DNA of 64,000 nucleotides from Desmodus rotundus (GCF_022682495.2 NC_071393.1:121784239-121848238), one strand, 5' to 3'; numbered from the stretch's first letter, positions 45,086 to 56,318 are shown. Made by a program: numbers and translations. The notes: generated from the letters alone by a model not told the origin.

Positions 45086-45615
45086 CAGAATTACTCTGTC
45101 AGTCATTGGACTTCACTGTATTTTCTCCTGGAAAGAGTCAGAGGAAGCGCCTCAGGTCCCCTCACCTGCTTGAGGTGAAGGAGGTGAGACGTCTCTGCCC
45201 CCCAGCCGCAGGTCCAGTCCTAGCATGAATGATCTATTAGCCAAACACATTTCCTTCCACAAACATTACTTCTTTTCTTCAGCTTAGCTCCTGTGCACTT
45301 TTTATCCTAACACAGACTCCAGCGCTTTGTCCTGTCTTTCCGTGCTCGACTGTGCATCGTTCTTGTCAAGGCCCAGAAAATGTGTAGGTGTGAGTCCTGC
45401 TCCCAGAAAGATGGTGGGTAAGGCTGAGGATGAGAGTGTAGGGATTAAACAAACAAACCGTCCTCCACAACCTCATCCCTTGTTTAACCCTTCACAGGAG
45501 CTGCGTGTGCGACCATGTGTCTTTTCTTAAGCGTGCCTGGTGTCTCAGTCAAGGACGACATCTCTATGCATGCTATATTCCTCCTAGGACATAAGGCATT
45601 GCCTTACATAGATTA
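45086..45615. other. Unique DNA, nothing recognised
   Basis: No element recognised. Confidence 0.4.
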
Positions 45616-45819
45616 CCGTAGTTTTCGGACTATAAGATGCACTCCCCCGCAAATATGGGAGGAAAATTTGGATGTGTCTTGTAGTTTGAATGTAGTTTAC
45701 CTGGCTTGCTGGGTGGGTGGGGGGGCAGCAGTGGAGTGGGTTTTTTTCCCCCTACTTTCCTCCTCTAAAACCTAGGTATGTCTTATGGTCTGGTGTGTCT
45801 TATAGTCCAAAAAACTCAG
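45616..45819. mobile_element. Short TIR DNA transposon, superfamily uncertain
   Basis: The left end has GTTTTCGGACTATAAGATGC. The complement of the right end has TTTTTTGGACTATAAGACAC, so the terminal ~30 bases are imperfect inverted repeats. The interior is G/T-rich (GGTGGGTGGGGGGGCAG) with a further partial copy (GTCTTATGGTC) of the terminal motif just inside the right end. It is flanked on the left by TA, but the right side reads TG, so a TA target duplication is only partly supported. Confidence 0.75.
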
Positions 45820-46206
45820 TGTTTCAATACATATTTATTGAACAATTTGCTGTTGGTCAGAGTTTATTGGTCAGAAAGAGAAAAAGGACAGAGCTGTGAA
45901 GTGGAATGAATAAAACCTATGCTTCCTACTTCCTTTTATCTAACGCTCTTCACAAACTCAGATTTTGGGAACCGGCTGCACACTGGACATCAGAGTTGTT
46001 GAAGCTGAACACCCACCTTTCCCTCCTGCACATATATTCTCAGGAGAGAGTTCTGTGGGTGCCTCTCAGAGGCAGCTGCAGGGGCAGCATTTTTAGTTTG
46101 AGTATCCGAGCTGACTCATTAGAATTATGCCACCTCCCACCCCAACTACATCTTCCCACCCAACACCTTTCTAAAGAACATTTAGATCTATTTAGATCTC
46201 GATTAT

Positions 46207-46228
46207 TTTGGAATATATATATTCCAAA
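46207..46228. repeat. Perfect 22-bp palindrome
   Basis: Half-site TTTGGAATATA and its exact complement have no spacer. It sits in an AT-rich tract with nearby related pieces (CCAATATATATATTTG, 46236-46251). Confidence 0.95.
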
Positions 46229-46339
46229 TATAATTCCAATATATATATTTGTATTATATACGTTTTATATATTCTATTGGCTGGATAATTTAAATTCACA
46301 TATTCATTATCTGCTTTGTCACACAAAGGTTTTGAAGCA

Positions 46340-46372
46340 GTTATATATATATATGTATATATATATAAAGTA
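46340..46372. repeat. (TA)n microsatellite
   Basis: GTTATATATATATATGTATA followed by TATATATAAAG. Confidence 0.9.
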
Positions 46373-46904
46373 TATAGGACAAAGCTAGAGGAAAATTCCA
46401 ACGGTAGATTGTTTGTTAGATAAAGATTAGCATGTAATATGTGGGCAAAGAATCACAGTGGGATGGACTAACATAAAACCTTCCCAAAGGCAATTAGTCT
46501 TTGGTGACACTTCTACTCATTCAGGTCCCTGGAGTTGTTTTTTCTTTGGTTTTCTGCTGAGTTGCTCTGAGATTGATGGTATAATGCGAAGGTGCACCTT
46601 AACTAATATTCAAATTTTTCATCATGTTTACTTACAAAGAGAAAAAAAATGAGAGAATGCTCTGCGGATTGGGACAGTTATTGCTTATTTTGGTAAGAAG
46701 CCTAGATATTTCATAGAGCCCCACTTTTCAGGACATTATCATAGAAAGAGAGAATCACCTTTGGGAGGAGAAACAGTTATCTGGAAGGAAAAGTAGAACA
46801 GAATAATGGAAGGAACACCAAGCAAAAGGGAAGCTTTTAAAGGCTCCCACTCTGAAAATAAATGACTGTGGTCACACTAGTGCAAAGCTTTGCTTTTCAT
46901 TTTG

Positions 46905-47100
46905 AAGTTTTAGAGCAGGGAAGATCTTCGAGTTCATTTAGTTCAATGCCTTCATTTCAGAGATGACAAAGCCGGGGCCCAGAGAGGTTAAGTGATTTGC
47001 CCGTGGCCACACAGATGGTATGGGGCAGAACCATAACTGCATTTCAGATGGTCTGACTCCTGGTCCTGGGCTCTTTGTACTGCATTTTACTGCTGCCTCC
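46905..47100 (+). repeat. MIR-family SINE
   Basis: 'GAGTTCATTTAGTTCAATGC', CTTCATTTCAGAGATGACAA, 'GCCCAGAGAGGTTAAGTGAT', 'TTGCCCGTGGCCACACAGAT' and 'TCTGACTCCTGGTCCTGGGC' are well-kept MIR-type blocks. Confidence 0.85.
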
Positions 47101-48809
47101 AGCTGATGTCATTTTGGGAAGGAGACATCCAGGGGCCTAAGCAACATGGACTGGCAGGGAAAAGGCTGCACAGGGGAGCTGGAGGTACTAATTTAGTGGG
47201 CAGGCTGGACCCAGCAAGGGTCAACAGATAAAGTTTGCAAAGGGTGTGGCACATTTTGATACTGTTCTTCCAAAAAGGAGTGCTGGAGATTCATTCCAGT
47301 TAACAAGGCTACAGGTGAGCCTCAGAAACAAGTATATAAAATGATGGGGTCAAAGGTTTGGGATTATCATTTTAGTAAAATCAGGTCTCTAGGTGGGGGT
47401 TGAGGTAACAAGATTCAGATGCAGAGGAAAAGACTAAGCAGAACATCAGAACCTTAGCCACCTAAGGTCAAAGCAGGACTGACTCCAAATGCAGAAAGGA
47501 GCTTACACAGACAGCAGGGAAAACTTCCAAGCCCACGTTTTATCTAACAGGGAAAGAATGAGACTTGGAGACAAAATGAGTAATCAGGAACTGCCTCTGT
47601 TATATGTATAACCATGAGTTCGACAATCTTTCCATGCTAGTCTATAAATGTGGTTGAAGCAGATATAATTTCTTTCTCCCATTAGGATAGACTACTTAAG
47701 CAAAGGAGCTGAGCATGAGATGGAAGATCTCTTGAATGTAGCTGATAGAGACAGGTGGGTCCCTAGGCATATGTATGCTGCATCAACCAGAACGCATTGG
47801 ACTTCCTGTATCAGGTCGCTAGATTAAAATCAGCTCAAACCATATGGATGCTTGTTTTACTTAATAAGAATTCTGGATGTAGGTCAGCAGTACCAGAGTG
47901 GCTCAAAATTGTTCAATGTTGCCAGTGTACCATTCTTAGTGTATTAATAACGACCCCTTTCTTAGTTGCCAGATGGTGGCCGCAGCTTGAAGCCACAAGG
48001 CTTCATGTGACAGCATTCTAAACAAAAAGTAGACATAAAAAAACCCCCCAAACCAAAAACCTTTCTCTGCATACTTCTCTCATTATCAAGAAAAATATGT
48101 CTCAGGGTCTCGTCTTGGGAAGTTTTCCTTGCATTTTATTTTCCAGAATTAGATCATATGACATACCTAAACCAATGACTGGTTAATGTGAACAGATTTG
48201 CCATGATTGACTAAGTGTGGTTAACTATTGGATTTCTTTCCAATATTTGTGATTCATCTCCCAAGGGTAGACATATTTTCACTCCATCAGAATTTGTTTC
48301 TGTGCATATGGAATATTAAGAAGAAAGCCAAGAGTCGGCCACACTTAGTTAACTGACTTACCACTTTTATAAGATTTTGAATTACACTTGGCTACAGATT
48401 GTACCTGATGTCTACCAAATTTTCATATTGTTTCTCCTAACCACATCTTGGCATCAGAAATAAAACATTCAAAGGCAGTTTCTTAAAGGTCCATCCATAA
48501 ATTCAGAAGTCTCCCCTTTGATTTAAGGTAGTAATAAAACAGTGAATTAAATATATTCAAAAGTAAAAATGGAACAAAAACCTATCGTACATTTTACTTT
48601 CTTCTATCCAATTGAATAAGGAAGTATATGAGACTGAAATCAAGCAATGTTCCCTTTTCTGTCTTATTGTAATATTTTTATACTGACCTTGTTTTAACCA
48701 AGAATATAGAGTATTTCCATGGATAAAAACTTAGGTCAGTTTGTTTTAGGTGTGGTTGTTAATAACTAAGTTTGCTGGCATTTTCATGTTAATATTTTTT
48801 ATCTTCTTT
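47101..48809. other. Unique DNA, nothing recognised
   Basis: About 1.7 kb with no recognisable repeat or gene. Confidence 0.4.
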
Positions 48810-49060
48810 TTCTTAGATAAATCCCTTTAACATTTCATATAATAAGGGCTTGGTGATAATGAACTCCTTTAACTTGACCTTATCTGAGAAGCAATTTATC
48901 TGCCTTTCCATTCTAAATTGTAGCTTTGCTGGATAGAGCAATCTTGGATGTAGGTCCTTGCCTTTCATGACTTGGAATACTTCTTTCCAGCCCCTTCTTG
49001 CCTATAAGGTCTCTTTTGAGAAATCAGCTGATGGTCTTATGGGCACTCATTTGTAGGTAA
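48810..49060 (-). mobile_element. L1 LINE 5'-region piece, inverted
   Basis: 'GGGCTTGGTGATAATGAACT', 'CTGCCTTTCCATTCTAAATT', 'GTAGCTTTGCTGGATAGAGC' and 'GAGAAATCAGCTGATGGTCT' are the complement of a sequence known from the 5' half of mammalian L1s (5' UTR/ORF1 area). It is joined at about 49060 to an L1 3' UTR lying in the opposite orientation. Confidence 0.75.
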
Positions 49061-49425
49061 CAACCACACCTAAAACAAAAACAAAAGCGAACTAAGCAAA
49101 CAACTAGAACAGAAACAGAACCACAGAAGTGGAGATCACATGGAGGGTTATCAACAGGAGAGTGGGAGGGGGTGAGAGGGAGAAAGTTACAGAGAATAAG
49201 TAGCATAAACAGTAGGTAGAAAATAGACAGGGGCAGGGTAAGAATAGTGTAGGAAATGTAGAAGCCAAAGAACTTATATGTATGACCCATGGACATGAAC
49301 TAAAGGGGGGGGTGTGGGTGGAAGCGGATGTGCAGGGAGGAAGGGAGTGAAGGGGGGGAAATGGGACAACTGTAATAGCATAATCAATAAAATATATTAA
49401 AAAATAAAAAATAAAATAAAATCAC
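49061..49425 (+). mobile_element. Bat-type L1 3' UTR
   Basis: It has an A-rich start, a G-rich middle (GGGGGGGGTGTGGGTGGAAG near 49305 and AAGGGGGGGAAATGGGACAA near 49351), 'CTGTAATAGCATAATC' and AATAAAATATATTAAAAAAT with an (AAAAT)n tail. This is the same ending type as in other bat L1s of the window. Confidence 0.88.
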
Positions 49426-49817
49426 TAGGTCAAAGAACAGGCACAACTTTATTATGATATAATTTGTATACAATAAACTGCATATTTTTAAATGTAAAAA
49501 AATATCTTAGGCCAATTTTATTTAAATATATGCATTTGCTGAAATTAAAAATTAACAATCATGTTTTTAATGTTTGTTGCCAGTGGAAGGCTGAGAATTG
49601 AACACCTTGGGTAGCTCAGTTGTATCTGTGGCCCGATGTTGTGTAGCAATAGGCCCACCAACTAGACTATTCTCAGACTCCCTTAATTGAGTTCTAGCCA
49701 ATGAACGGCTGTGGTAGTGAACTATACTACTTCCAAGTCTGGCCCATAGAAAATGATCCCTCTCTGAGTTGACTTGTGCCCATCCCTGCTATAAAAAAAA
49801 AAAAAAAAAAAAAAAGC
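49426..49817 (+). repeat. Possible ancient LTR-like repeat plus poly-A
   Basis: 49590-49790 contains 'CTAGCCAATGAACGGCTGTG', 'ACTACTTCCAAGTCTGGCCC' and ATAGAAAATGATCC. These resemble a common mammalian repeat with 'CCAATGAAATGTGAGCAGAA' and 'CACTTCCAGGCCTGGCCCAT' blocks, as at 33.0 kb. A pure A run of more than 20 bases lies at 49793-49815. Confidence 0.4.
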
Positions 49818-49941
49818 TATATTGAACTCCTAACTCCCAGTACCTCAGAATGTGGCCTTATTTGGAAATAGAGTCATTGCAAATATAATTAATTAAGATG
49901 ATGACACAATGGACTAAGGTGGGCCCCTAATTTAATATAGC
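49818..49941 (+). mobile_element. MLT1 LTR, left part (split by MST LTR)
   Basis: 'CCTAACTCCCAGTACCTCAG', AATGTGGCCTTATTTGGAAA, 'TAGAGTCATTGCAAATATAA' and 'AAGGTGGGCCCCTAATTTAA' are MLT1 blocks in order. The element continues at 50279. Confidence 0.9.
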
Positions 49942-50278
49942 TGGTATCCTGTTCCCCCCAAATTCATATGTTGAAATTTTAACACTCAACACAATGTTAT
50001 TAGGAGGTGATTTAGGTAATAAAGGGAAAGCTTTCATGGATGGGATTAGTGTCTCTGTAGAAGAGGCTGGAGGAATCTCCCTTGCCCCTTCCACCACATG
50101 TGGATACAATGAGAAGTTGGTAGCTTGCAACTTGAAAAAGGCCCTCACTAGTCCCTGATCATGCTGGTGTCCTGATCTTATACTTCTGGCCTCCAGAATG
50201 GTAAGCAATAAATTTCTGCTCTTTGTAGGCCAGCCAGTCTGTGGTATTTTACTATAGGAGCCTGAACAGGCTAAGACA
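49942..50278 (+). mobile_element. MST-type MaLR solo LTR, nested in MLT1
   Basis: It starts TGGTATCCTGTTCCCCCCAA and continues with 'ATTCATATGTTGAAATTTTA', GATGGGATTAGTGTCTCTGT, 'CCCTTGCCCCTTCCACCACA', 'GCCTCCAGAATGGTAAGCAA' with the AATAAA poly-A signal. It ends in CCTGAACAGGCTAAGACA. No internal genes. The 195-codon minus-strand frame across this region is a by-product. Confidence 0.9.
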
Positions 50279-50560
50279 CCGTATGAAGTTACAGAGACAC
50301 AAACAGAGTCGTGTGACTGGGGATACAGACACCGATGTGTTGCAGCTTCACATGGAGGAATGCCTGGGGCTATCAGAAACTGGAAGAGGCAAAAAAAAAA
50401 AAAAAAATCTACCCAGAGGACTCGAAGGAAACATGGCCCTGCCAATACTTTGATTTTGAACTTCAAGCTTCCAGAAATGTTAGAAAATAAAATTCTATTG
50501 TATAGCCACTGCATTTGTGGCTTTTGTTATGGCACCCCTGGGGTAATACATTATCCTTTA
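50279..50560 (+). mobile_element. MLT1 LTR, right part
   Basis: It resumes where the left part stopped: GACACAAACAGAGTCGTGTG region, 'GGGGATACAGACACCGATGT', 'CCAGAAATGTTAGAAAATAA' with its AATAAA, and 'GGCTTTTGTTATGGCACCCC' followed by GGGGTAATACA at the 3' end. It contains an A17 run (about 50391-50407). Confidence 0.88.
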
Positions 50561-51379
50561 GGCTGTATTTTCTCTCATCAATTAGACAAATGCAAAGATC
50601 CAGTAGGAAATGGAATAGCTGAGCCACTAGTTGGAAAGAGCTTAGACCACTAAAAACTTCATAGCCCAGACATGACCCCGTTTTCTTCCTGTATTGGACA
50701 ATGATATGACAGAAATAATCTTGTTGTATTAAGTCCTGACATATTGGGACTCATCATCACAATTAACTTTCTTGATTGAATAGATCACAAAGCCTAGACT
50801 GGAAAGGTTGTGAAATTAGTGGTAATCACAACGTACTGAATTTTACAGTCTTCATCTCTGTAGATGCTGCGCATGTAATAAATCACATAACCCAACATAT
50901 TGTCTGCCTGTTTAGGAGGCTTTGAATCAGCATCATGGGATTTTTCTGTCTCAGGTCCTACAACGAGGACTTGTAGAGACCTCACTTCTGTCTCATAAAC
51001 TTAAGCATGTTAAACAACACAGGTGATGATATGGAGAAGGATGTTGGCTTTAATTGGTGAGTGGGAAGCTCCTCTTTCTTCTCCTTTAACATTATTGGGA
51101 AAATTTGTGATGGTACCATTTTCTGAAATTACAAAATTAATGGAGAAAGTTGCTTTTTTGAATATTAAGGTTGGTCGACACAGTCCACAAGTGCAGGTAC
51201 TTGCAAGAGCCCTTTGCATCTTATTCCCTTATCTTCATTCTAGGGCATGTGTAGGAACGATTTTCACCTACTCACTTTACCATCTTACCTATTTTTGTTT
51301 GGGAAACCAAACAGTAAAATATTAAAGAAAAACATGCTCCATTAGCCAGAGGTAACAGCAAGAAACATAACCTAACTTG
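50561..51379. other. Unique DNA, nothing recognised
   Basis: No element recognised. Frames of up to 100 codons (51023-51325) are probably chance. Confidence 0.4.
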
Positions 51380-51480
51380 TATTCAGCAACGTTGGGGTTA
51401 TATTCTCAGTGAATATCCACTAGCTGTGTGATCTAGCTGGTCTCCCTGGTCTTCCTTCCTTCATCTGTTGAAGGAGGAAC
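51380..51480 (-). repeat. Weak MIR relic, minus strand
   Basis: 'CCACTAGCTGTGTGATCTAG' and CTTCCTTCATCTGTTGAAGG are the complement of MIR core blocks. Confidence 0.5.
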
Positions 51481-51613
51481 TGGGGAATTTTTTAAAGGTG
51501 GTTTAAGAAGCCCAAACTTTCCAGGTGTTTCCTCGGAGGCTAATCCAAGAAGCTTCTACCAAAGTGTGTAGTTCTATTTTTATGTATTTTTCATATTCAG
51601 TTTCAGGGGAAAA

Positions 51614-52300
51614 CAAACAACCAATGAGAAATTATGCAGCCATTGTGGTAAATAGTTCGGTGGTTCCAGAAAAAGTGAAACATAGTGTTACCATATGATC
51701 TATCAATCCTACTCCTAGGTATATACCAAAAGAATTGAAAACAGGCACTCAAACAGATACTTGCATGCCGATGTTGATTGCAGCATTATTCACAGTAACA
51801 AAAATGTAGAAACAACCAAGTGTCCATCAGTAGATGAGTGGATAAACAAAATGTAATGTAAAATATGATGGAATACTATTCAGACATAATAAGGAATGAA
51901 ACTGTGACACATGCTACAATATGGACAAACACTGGAAACATTGTACTAAGTGAGAAAGAACAAATATTGCAGGATTCCACTGATACGAAATATACAGAAT
52001 AGGGGAATTCATAGAGGCAGAAAGTAGATTGGCGGTTACCGGGGGCTGAGAGGGAGGGGAAATAAGGAGTTATTGTTTAATGGGTATATTTGGGGTATTC
52101 ATCTGGGGTGTTCATTTGGGGTGATACAAGAGTTTTGGTAATAGATAGTGATGATTGTATCAGTAGTTGTAGATATTAATAACAATGTCGATGTGATTAA
52201 TGCCACTGAATTGCACATTTAAAAATGGTTAAAATGACAAGTTTTATTATGTATTTTCCCCACGAAAAGTAATTAAAAATTAAAAGTATTTTTGCAATTA
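51614..52300 (+). mobile_element. Old L1 LINE 3' end
   Basis: Decayed ORF2 end: 'CCATATGATCTATCAATCCT', 'CTCCTAGGTATATACC', 'GCAGCATTATTCACAGTAAC' and 'CCATCAGTAGATGAGTGGAT'. The 3' UTR follows: 'GGCGGTTACCGGGGGCTGAG', 'CACTGAATTGCACATTTAAA' and AATGGTTAAAATGAC. Divergence is greater than in the L1s at 24.5 and 37 kb. Confidence 0.93.
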
Positions 52301-53979
52301 AACAATGAACAAACAAAAATCTTTAGGCCAGGGGGTTCTGTGTCAACAAAGGTTTGGAAACTCCTGTCCGTATCATGCTGAACAACCAATATGGCGTTTT
52401 CGCTCGCAGAACTGGTATTTTTATGGGTTTGCCTAACACTTTCAGAATTAGTCATAGATATAATTGTACCAAATCCAGTGGATTCTTAGTTCTCATCACC
52501 CTTGGATCTCAGAAGCAAGCTGTGTAGTGATGACAGTTTGTGGCAAACAGTGGTTTACAGGAAGCTCCAGCAAAGTGCCCAGGGCAAGTAACTCTCTCCC
52601 TGGAATCAGTGGCAGTTCTGCTGCTAAATGTTTTCGAGAGAACACAGGCCTCTAGGTTCAGGAAGTTAGGGTGTAGTTTTTGGTGTCCCTGAATGATGGC
52701 AGGTCAGTGCAGGGAAAGGTAGTGGGCTGGGTGGGGCCAGGAGATCCTTGAGGCTTTTTTTTCCTTCCCTCCTATGTAAGTAAAGACACTTTTCCTAAGG
52801 GTTGTGGGGAGAGGGAGTTTTGAGTGTTTTATACAATGATTAATGCTGATAAATATTTTCTTTAAAATATTACCCTTACCTTCTATCTAGTCCAACACAA
52901 TTGATTATAATTTAAAATCTTCAAAGATGTACAGGTTCTTTTATCTTTTGCTTAGTGTATGGGCAACACGTGTCATGGTTGATTGAGACTCTAAGTGGGA
53001 AATCTGGAATACGTTTCCCTCTCCACGCCCTGTCTCTGGGCCTTTTGTTCAGAATCTGCCCATTGACAGGCCGATGAAAAATGTTTCTTCTGTGAGACTG
53101 ATCGGAAGAGTGAGCAGTCAGAAAAACCTTTCACTGTTTTCTTTTGAGCTTTCCCATATGTGAGAACCTTACCATCAAGCAAGTCTCTCTTCATTGTCAT
53201 GTGTCTTAGAGAACAGAGACTTTGAGAGGCACATTTGTGGAAGTCCAAATGGGTTTCACAGAGTGTTACATTCTTGTTTTGATTGGGAACAGTTGCACTT
53301 TAACATTTTACCATTTGCCAGGTATGGGACATCACAAAGCAAAACAGAATGACAGTTCTTTTTTCCTTATATCTTGTGAAACAAAGTGGATATACCATTA
53401 TATTAGTATGTGTGTAATTTATGTTAAATAATTGACAATAGAAAATAATAATTGGGAGCGGTAATACTACTTTAAGGCAATGTTAACATACATATTCCAG
53501 GAAAGAACTGAATAGATCTGTAAGTTGACTGTTAGTTAGCATTGCACTTTTGCTAAGTGATGCCCCTATCAGGGCGAATGTGCCCTTTCCTTTCTCACTT
53601 TGTTGAGTTCACTGTGTATCATTAGCGACTAGACTCTTCGAAATTCCCGAGAAGTGCTGGACCCCATTTCTCAAAGACAGGACTTATGTTTTCAGATTGC
53701 CATTATCAAAGAATTTTGTAGAAACACCATGGCGAATTAGACTGATCTTGGATATATTTGATTCTTTGTCTGAAAAAAGAAAAGTCTTTCAATGCCCATA
53801 TCCTTTCAACACTGCATCTCTCCTATTCCAGTTGCTGACTCTCAAAACCTGCTGGAGGCGGAGCAGATTTGAGAATTGAAGAAGGTGGTATTTTGAGTTA
53901 CATATGCATGCCACCTGGATTGTTCCTCCTCCAGAGAAACAAAACCAACACCAAAAGTGAGATCAGCTCTGGTTAGGAT
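52301..53979. other. Unique DNA, nothing recognised
   Basis: No recognisable repeat, RNA or coding region over about 1.7 kb. Confidence 0.4.
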
Positions 53980-54115
53980 GATGGCAATAATATGAGTTAA
54001 AATTGTTTGAGTGCCTGTTGTGTGGCAGAAACCTTTTTAAAGCCATTTCCTTTAAACTTCAAAAATGACCCTACAAGGAAAGTACTATGAAAGAAAATGT
54101 ACACTATTTTACACG
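53980..54115 (+). repeat. MIR SINE
   Basis: 'GGCAATAATATGAGTTAAAA', 'GAGTGCCTGTTGTGTGGCAG' and 'CCCTACAAGGAAAGTACTAT' match MIR blocks. Confidence 0.75.
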
Positions 54116-54149
54116 CGTATGTTGGGGAAAAACTATTCTAACAGTTTTC

Positions 54150-54370
54150 TTAAGGTGGAAACATTTAAGCGAAAATCTGATGAGTATCCACTGGGAGGAT
54201 AGAGAAAAGGATGTCCCTGGTAGACAGTGAAGATACAGGGAAGCCCTGAGGCAGGACGTGGCTCAGGTAGCCTCCTGTAGCGGGAGGCGTGGAAAGGAAA
54301 GGAGCATGATGTCAGATAAGTACGCAGGAACCAGACCCTGAATGGTATCTTTTTCTGACATGTTTCTATG
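54150..54370 (-). repeat. L2 LINE fragment, minus strand
   Basis: 'GAAGCCCTGAGGCAGGACGT' and 'GATGTCAGATAAGTACGCAG' with GAACCAGACCCTGAATGG are complements of L2 internal 3' sequence. Confidence 0.65.
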
Positions 54371-55029
54371 AACCAGTTATTTATATTGATCATTGCAGAG
54401 ATGCTATGTTCTCTACAGTATCAAGTCAGATAGGACACTCAGCTACTTCTCAAAACATTTTGTTAAATTAAGATTTTACTTTATTATTTGTGCTTTTTGT
54501 AGCAGACACATATGTGAAAACTCCAAGTACGAAAGCAGAACAATTCTGTAACTATCATACATGTTCTATAATTGTGCTACATTTGTACCCTGCTAGTTTA
54601 CACACACCAAGAAGTAAAATGCTACAGATTTTATGTGTTTGTTTGATAATGAACTTATCACCAAAGTCCAATTTGGATAAGAAAATGAGCTAGGTAGTGT
54701 TTTAGTTATGGTTGCATGGAATGCTGTCCATATATTTCATTATCCTGTGTCCATTAAGTACAATCCAGGGAAGTAGGAAGTCTCTTTGTCTGTGGCCCTG
54801 ACCTGTTGTGGCAATTTATTATCTGATCACCCCCTTACACCAAACCTTTTCTTCTTCCAGTTTTTTCTCTTGGTGTGGAAGTCAGGTTTCTTGGTTGTAA
54901 ACACCAGGCTCAACAACAGGATGTGAGCTTGGAGGATCTGAGGTAGCTCCCCGATTCCCAGGACAGCAAGAGGACCAGTCTCAGGCATTGTGCAGGCAGG
55001 AGTAACGCCCGGTTATATTGAAGTGGGCG
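54371..55029. other. Unique DNA, nothing recognised
   Basis: No element recognised. Confidence 0.4.
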
Positions 55030-55200
55030 GCAAAAGAGATAAAAGACATTTGCTTAGAGACTTAAAGCTGGGAAAGTTAACATAAATTGGAAGATTAACT
55101 AGCGATGAAGAGAAGATAAGGAGAAATTAAATATGATTCCCAGATTCATGGTTTAAGAGCTAATGAGTTGATAGTTCGATTTACTGAGCATTGTAGGCAT
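55030..55200 (-). repeat. L2 LINE fragment, minus strand
   Basis: 'AATATGATTCCCAGATTCAT' followed by 'GTTGATAGTTCGATTTACTG' fits the complement of internal L2 sequence (compare ATGACTCCCAGGTTTCTGG and CCATTTACTGAGATGG). Confidence 0.5.
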
Positions 55201-55693
55201 TTGTTATGTGTGGCTTTTGAATTCCCTTCTTGGGCTTGAAAAATCCTTACATCACAATACTCTCACAACAAAGTGGAGGCTGGGATTTACTTTTATAACT
55301 TTATTGATTACTAAGTTGTTTTACAGAAGATCATTTTTTCCCTCAAAGGAGCGGTATGAGCGAATTGCCTGTGCTGACTCAGTCTCTGGGCTGCCTGGCG
55401 GCAAGTCGCAGAGCACTGCCTCCCAGGTCGGAGCGTCTTCACTGGAGCTGCCGTGTTGGTGCCAAGCAGCTGAAGCCACAGTGTTTTTGCTACGACAACT
55501 CTAATGGGAAATAATTGGGTCTGATCCTGGCCTGCACAACTTTATGGCTATACTGCCTCCAGTCTCTCTTCGACCAGTCTTGCTCTCCTGCCCGTCTATG
55601 TTTTCCAGTGTCACCAGAGTCACCCTTACAGTATTGCTGCCCCAATCAAATCTTGCATGTGATATTCTTCTGGCCTAAGAAGTAGGGTCAAGG
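55201..55693. other. Unique DNA, nothing recognised
   Basis: No element recognised. 55360-55500 is relatively G+C-rich. Confidence 0.4.
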
Positions 55694-55760
55694 TATTTGT
55701 TTCCCATGGCTGCTCTAACAAATCACCATAGTCTTGGATGAGTTAAAACAAAAGAAATGT

Positions 55761-56018
55761 CAAAATGGCTGTTATCAGCAAGTATTAGCAAATGTTGGAG
55801 AGGTTGTGGAGAACAAAGGACCTTCAACAGTATGGTGGTTACTGGAGGAAAAGGGGTAGACAGGTAGTGATGGGTAAAGGGGGTCAAATATATGGTGAAG
55901 AAGATTTGACTTTGAGTAGCAACACAGTGCAACACACAAATGGTGATATATAGAATTGTGTCCTTGAAATCTACATAGTCTTATTAACCAATGTCACCCC
56001 AGTAAATTTAATACGCAA
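55761..56018 (+). mobile_element. Internally deleted bat L1, in MLT1
   Basis: An ORF2-end stretch ('TGTTATCAGCAAGTATTAGC', GAGAGGTTGTGGAGAACAAA) is joined to a 3' UTR stretch (GGGTAAAGGGGGTCAAATAT, 'TATTAACCAATGTCACCCCA', GTAAATTTAAT). The flanking AAAAGAAATGT at 55750-55760 and 56019-56029 is an exact 11-bp target duplication. Sequence between ORF2 and the 3' UTR has been lost. Confidence 0.92.
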
Positions 56019-56318
56019 AAAAGAAATGTATTCTTTCAGAGTTCTGGAGACTAGAAGTCTGAACTCAAGGTGTCAGCTGGGCCATACTTCCTCAAAAGCC
56101 TCTCGAGGGGCATCCTTCCTTGCTTCTTTTAGCTTCTGACAGCTCCAGGCTTTCCTTGGCTTGTGGCAGCCTAGTTGCAATTTCTGTATATTGTCTTCAT
56201 ATGGCAGTCTTCCCCCTGTGATCCCTGTGTCTTCGAGTGGCATTCTCCTCTTCCTATGAGAAAACCAATCCCATTGGATTGCATGTGACCATACCCTAAT
56301 TCAGTGTGACCTCATATT

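Larger units (their letters stand above)
45820..46904. other. Unique DNA with AT palindrome and TA repeats
   Basis: A weak complement of an L2 terminus is possible at about 45825-45850 (ATATTTATTGAACAA). The rest is unassigned. The 160-codon frame at 45906-46388 reads through TA repeats and is not credible. Confidence 0.4.

Noticed and set aside
45906..46388. 160-codon frame on +
   Set aside because: Its C-terminal third is TA/AT microsatellite, and the rest shows no motif or homology I can recognise.
49927..50514. 195-codon open frame on the minus strand, the longest in the window
   Set aside because: It runs antisense through two nested solo LTRs (MST in MLT1) and through the complement of a poly-A run as poly-Phe. 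LTRs do not code on that strand.
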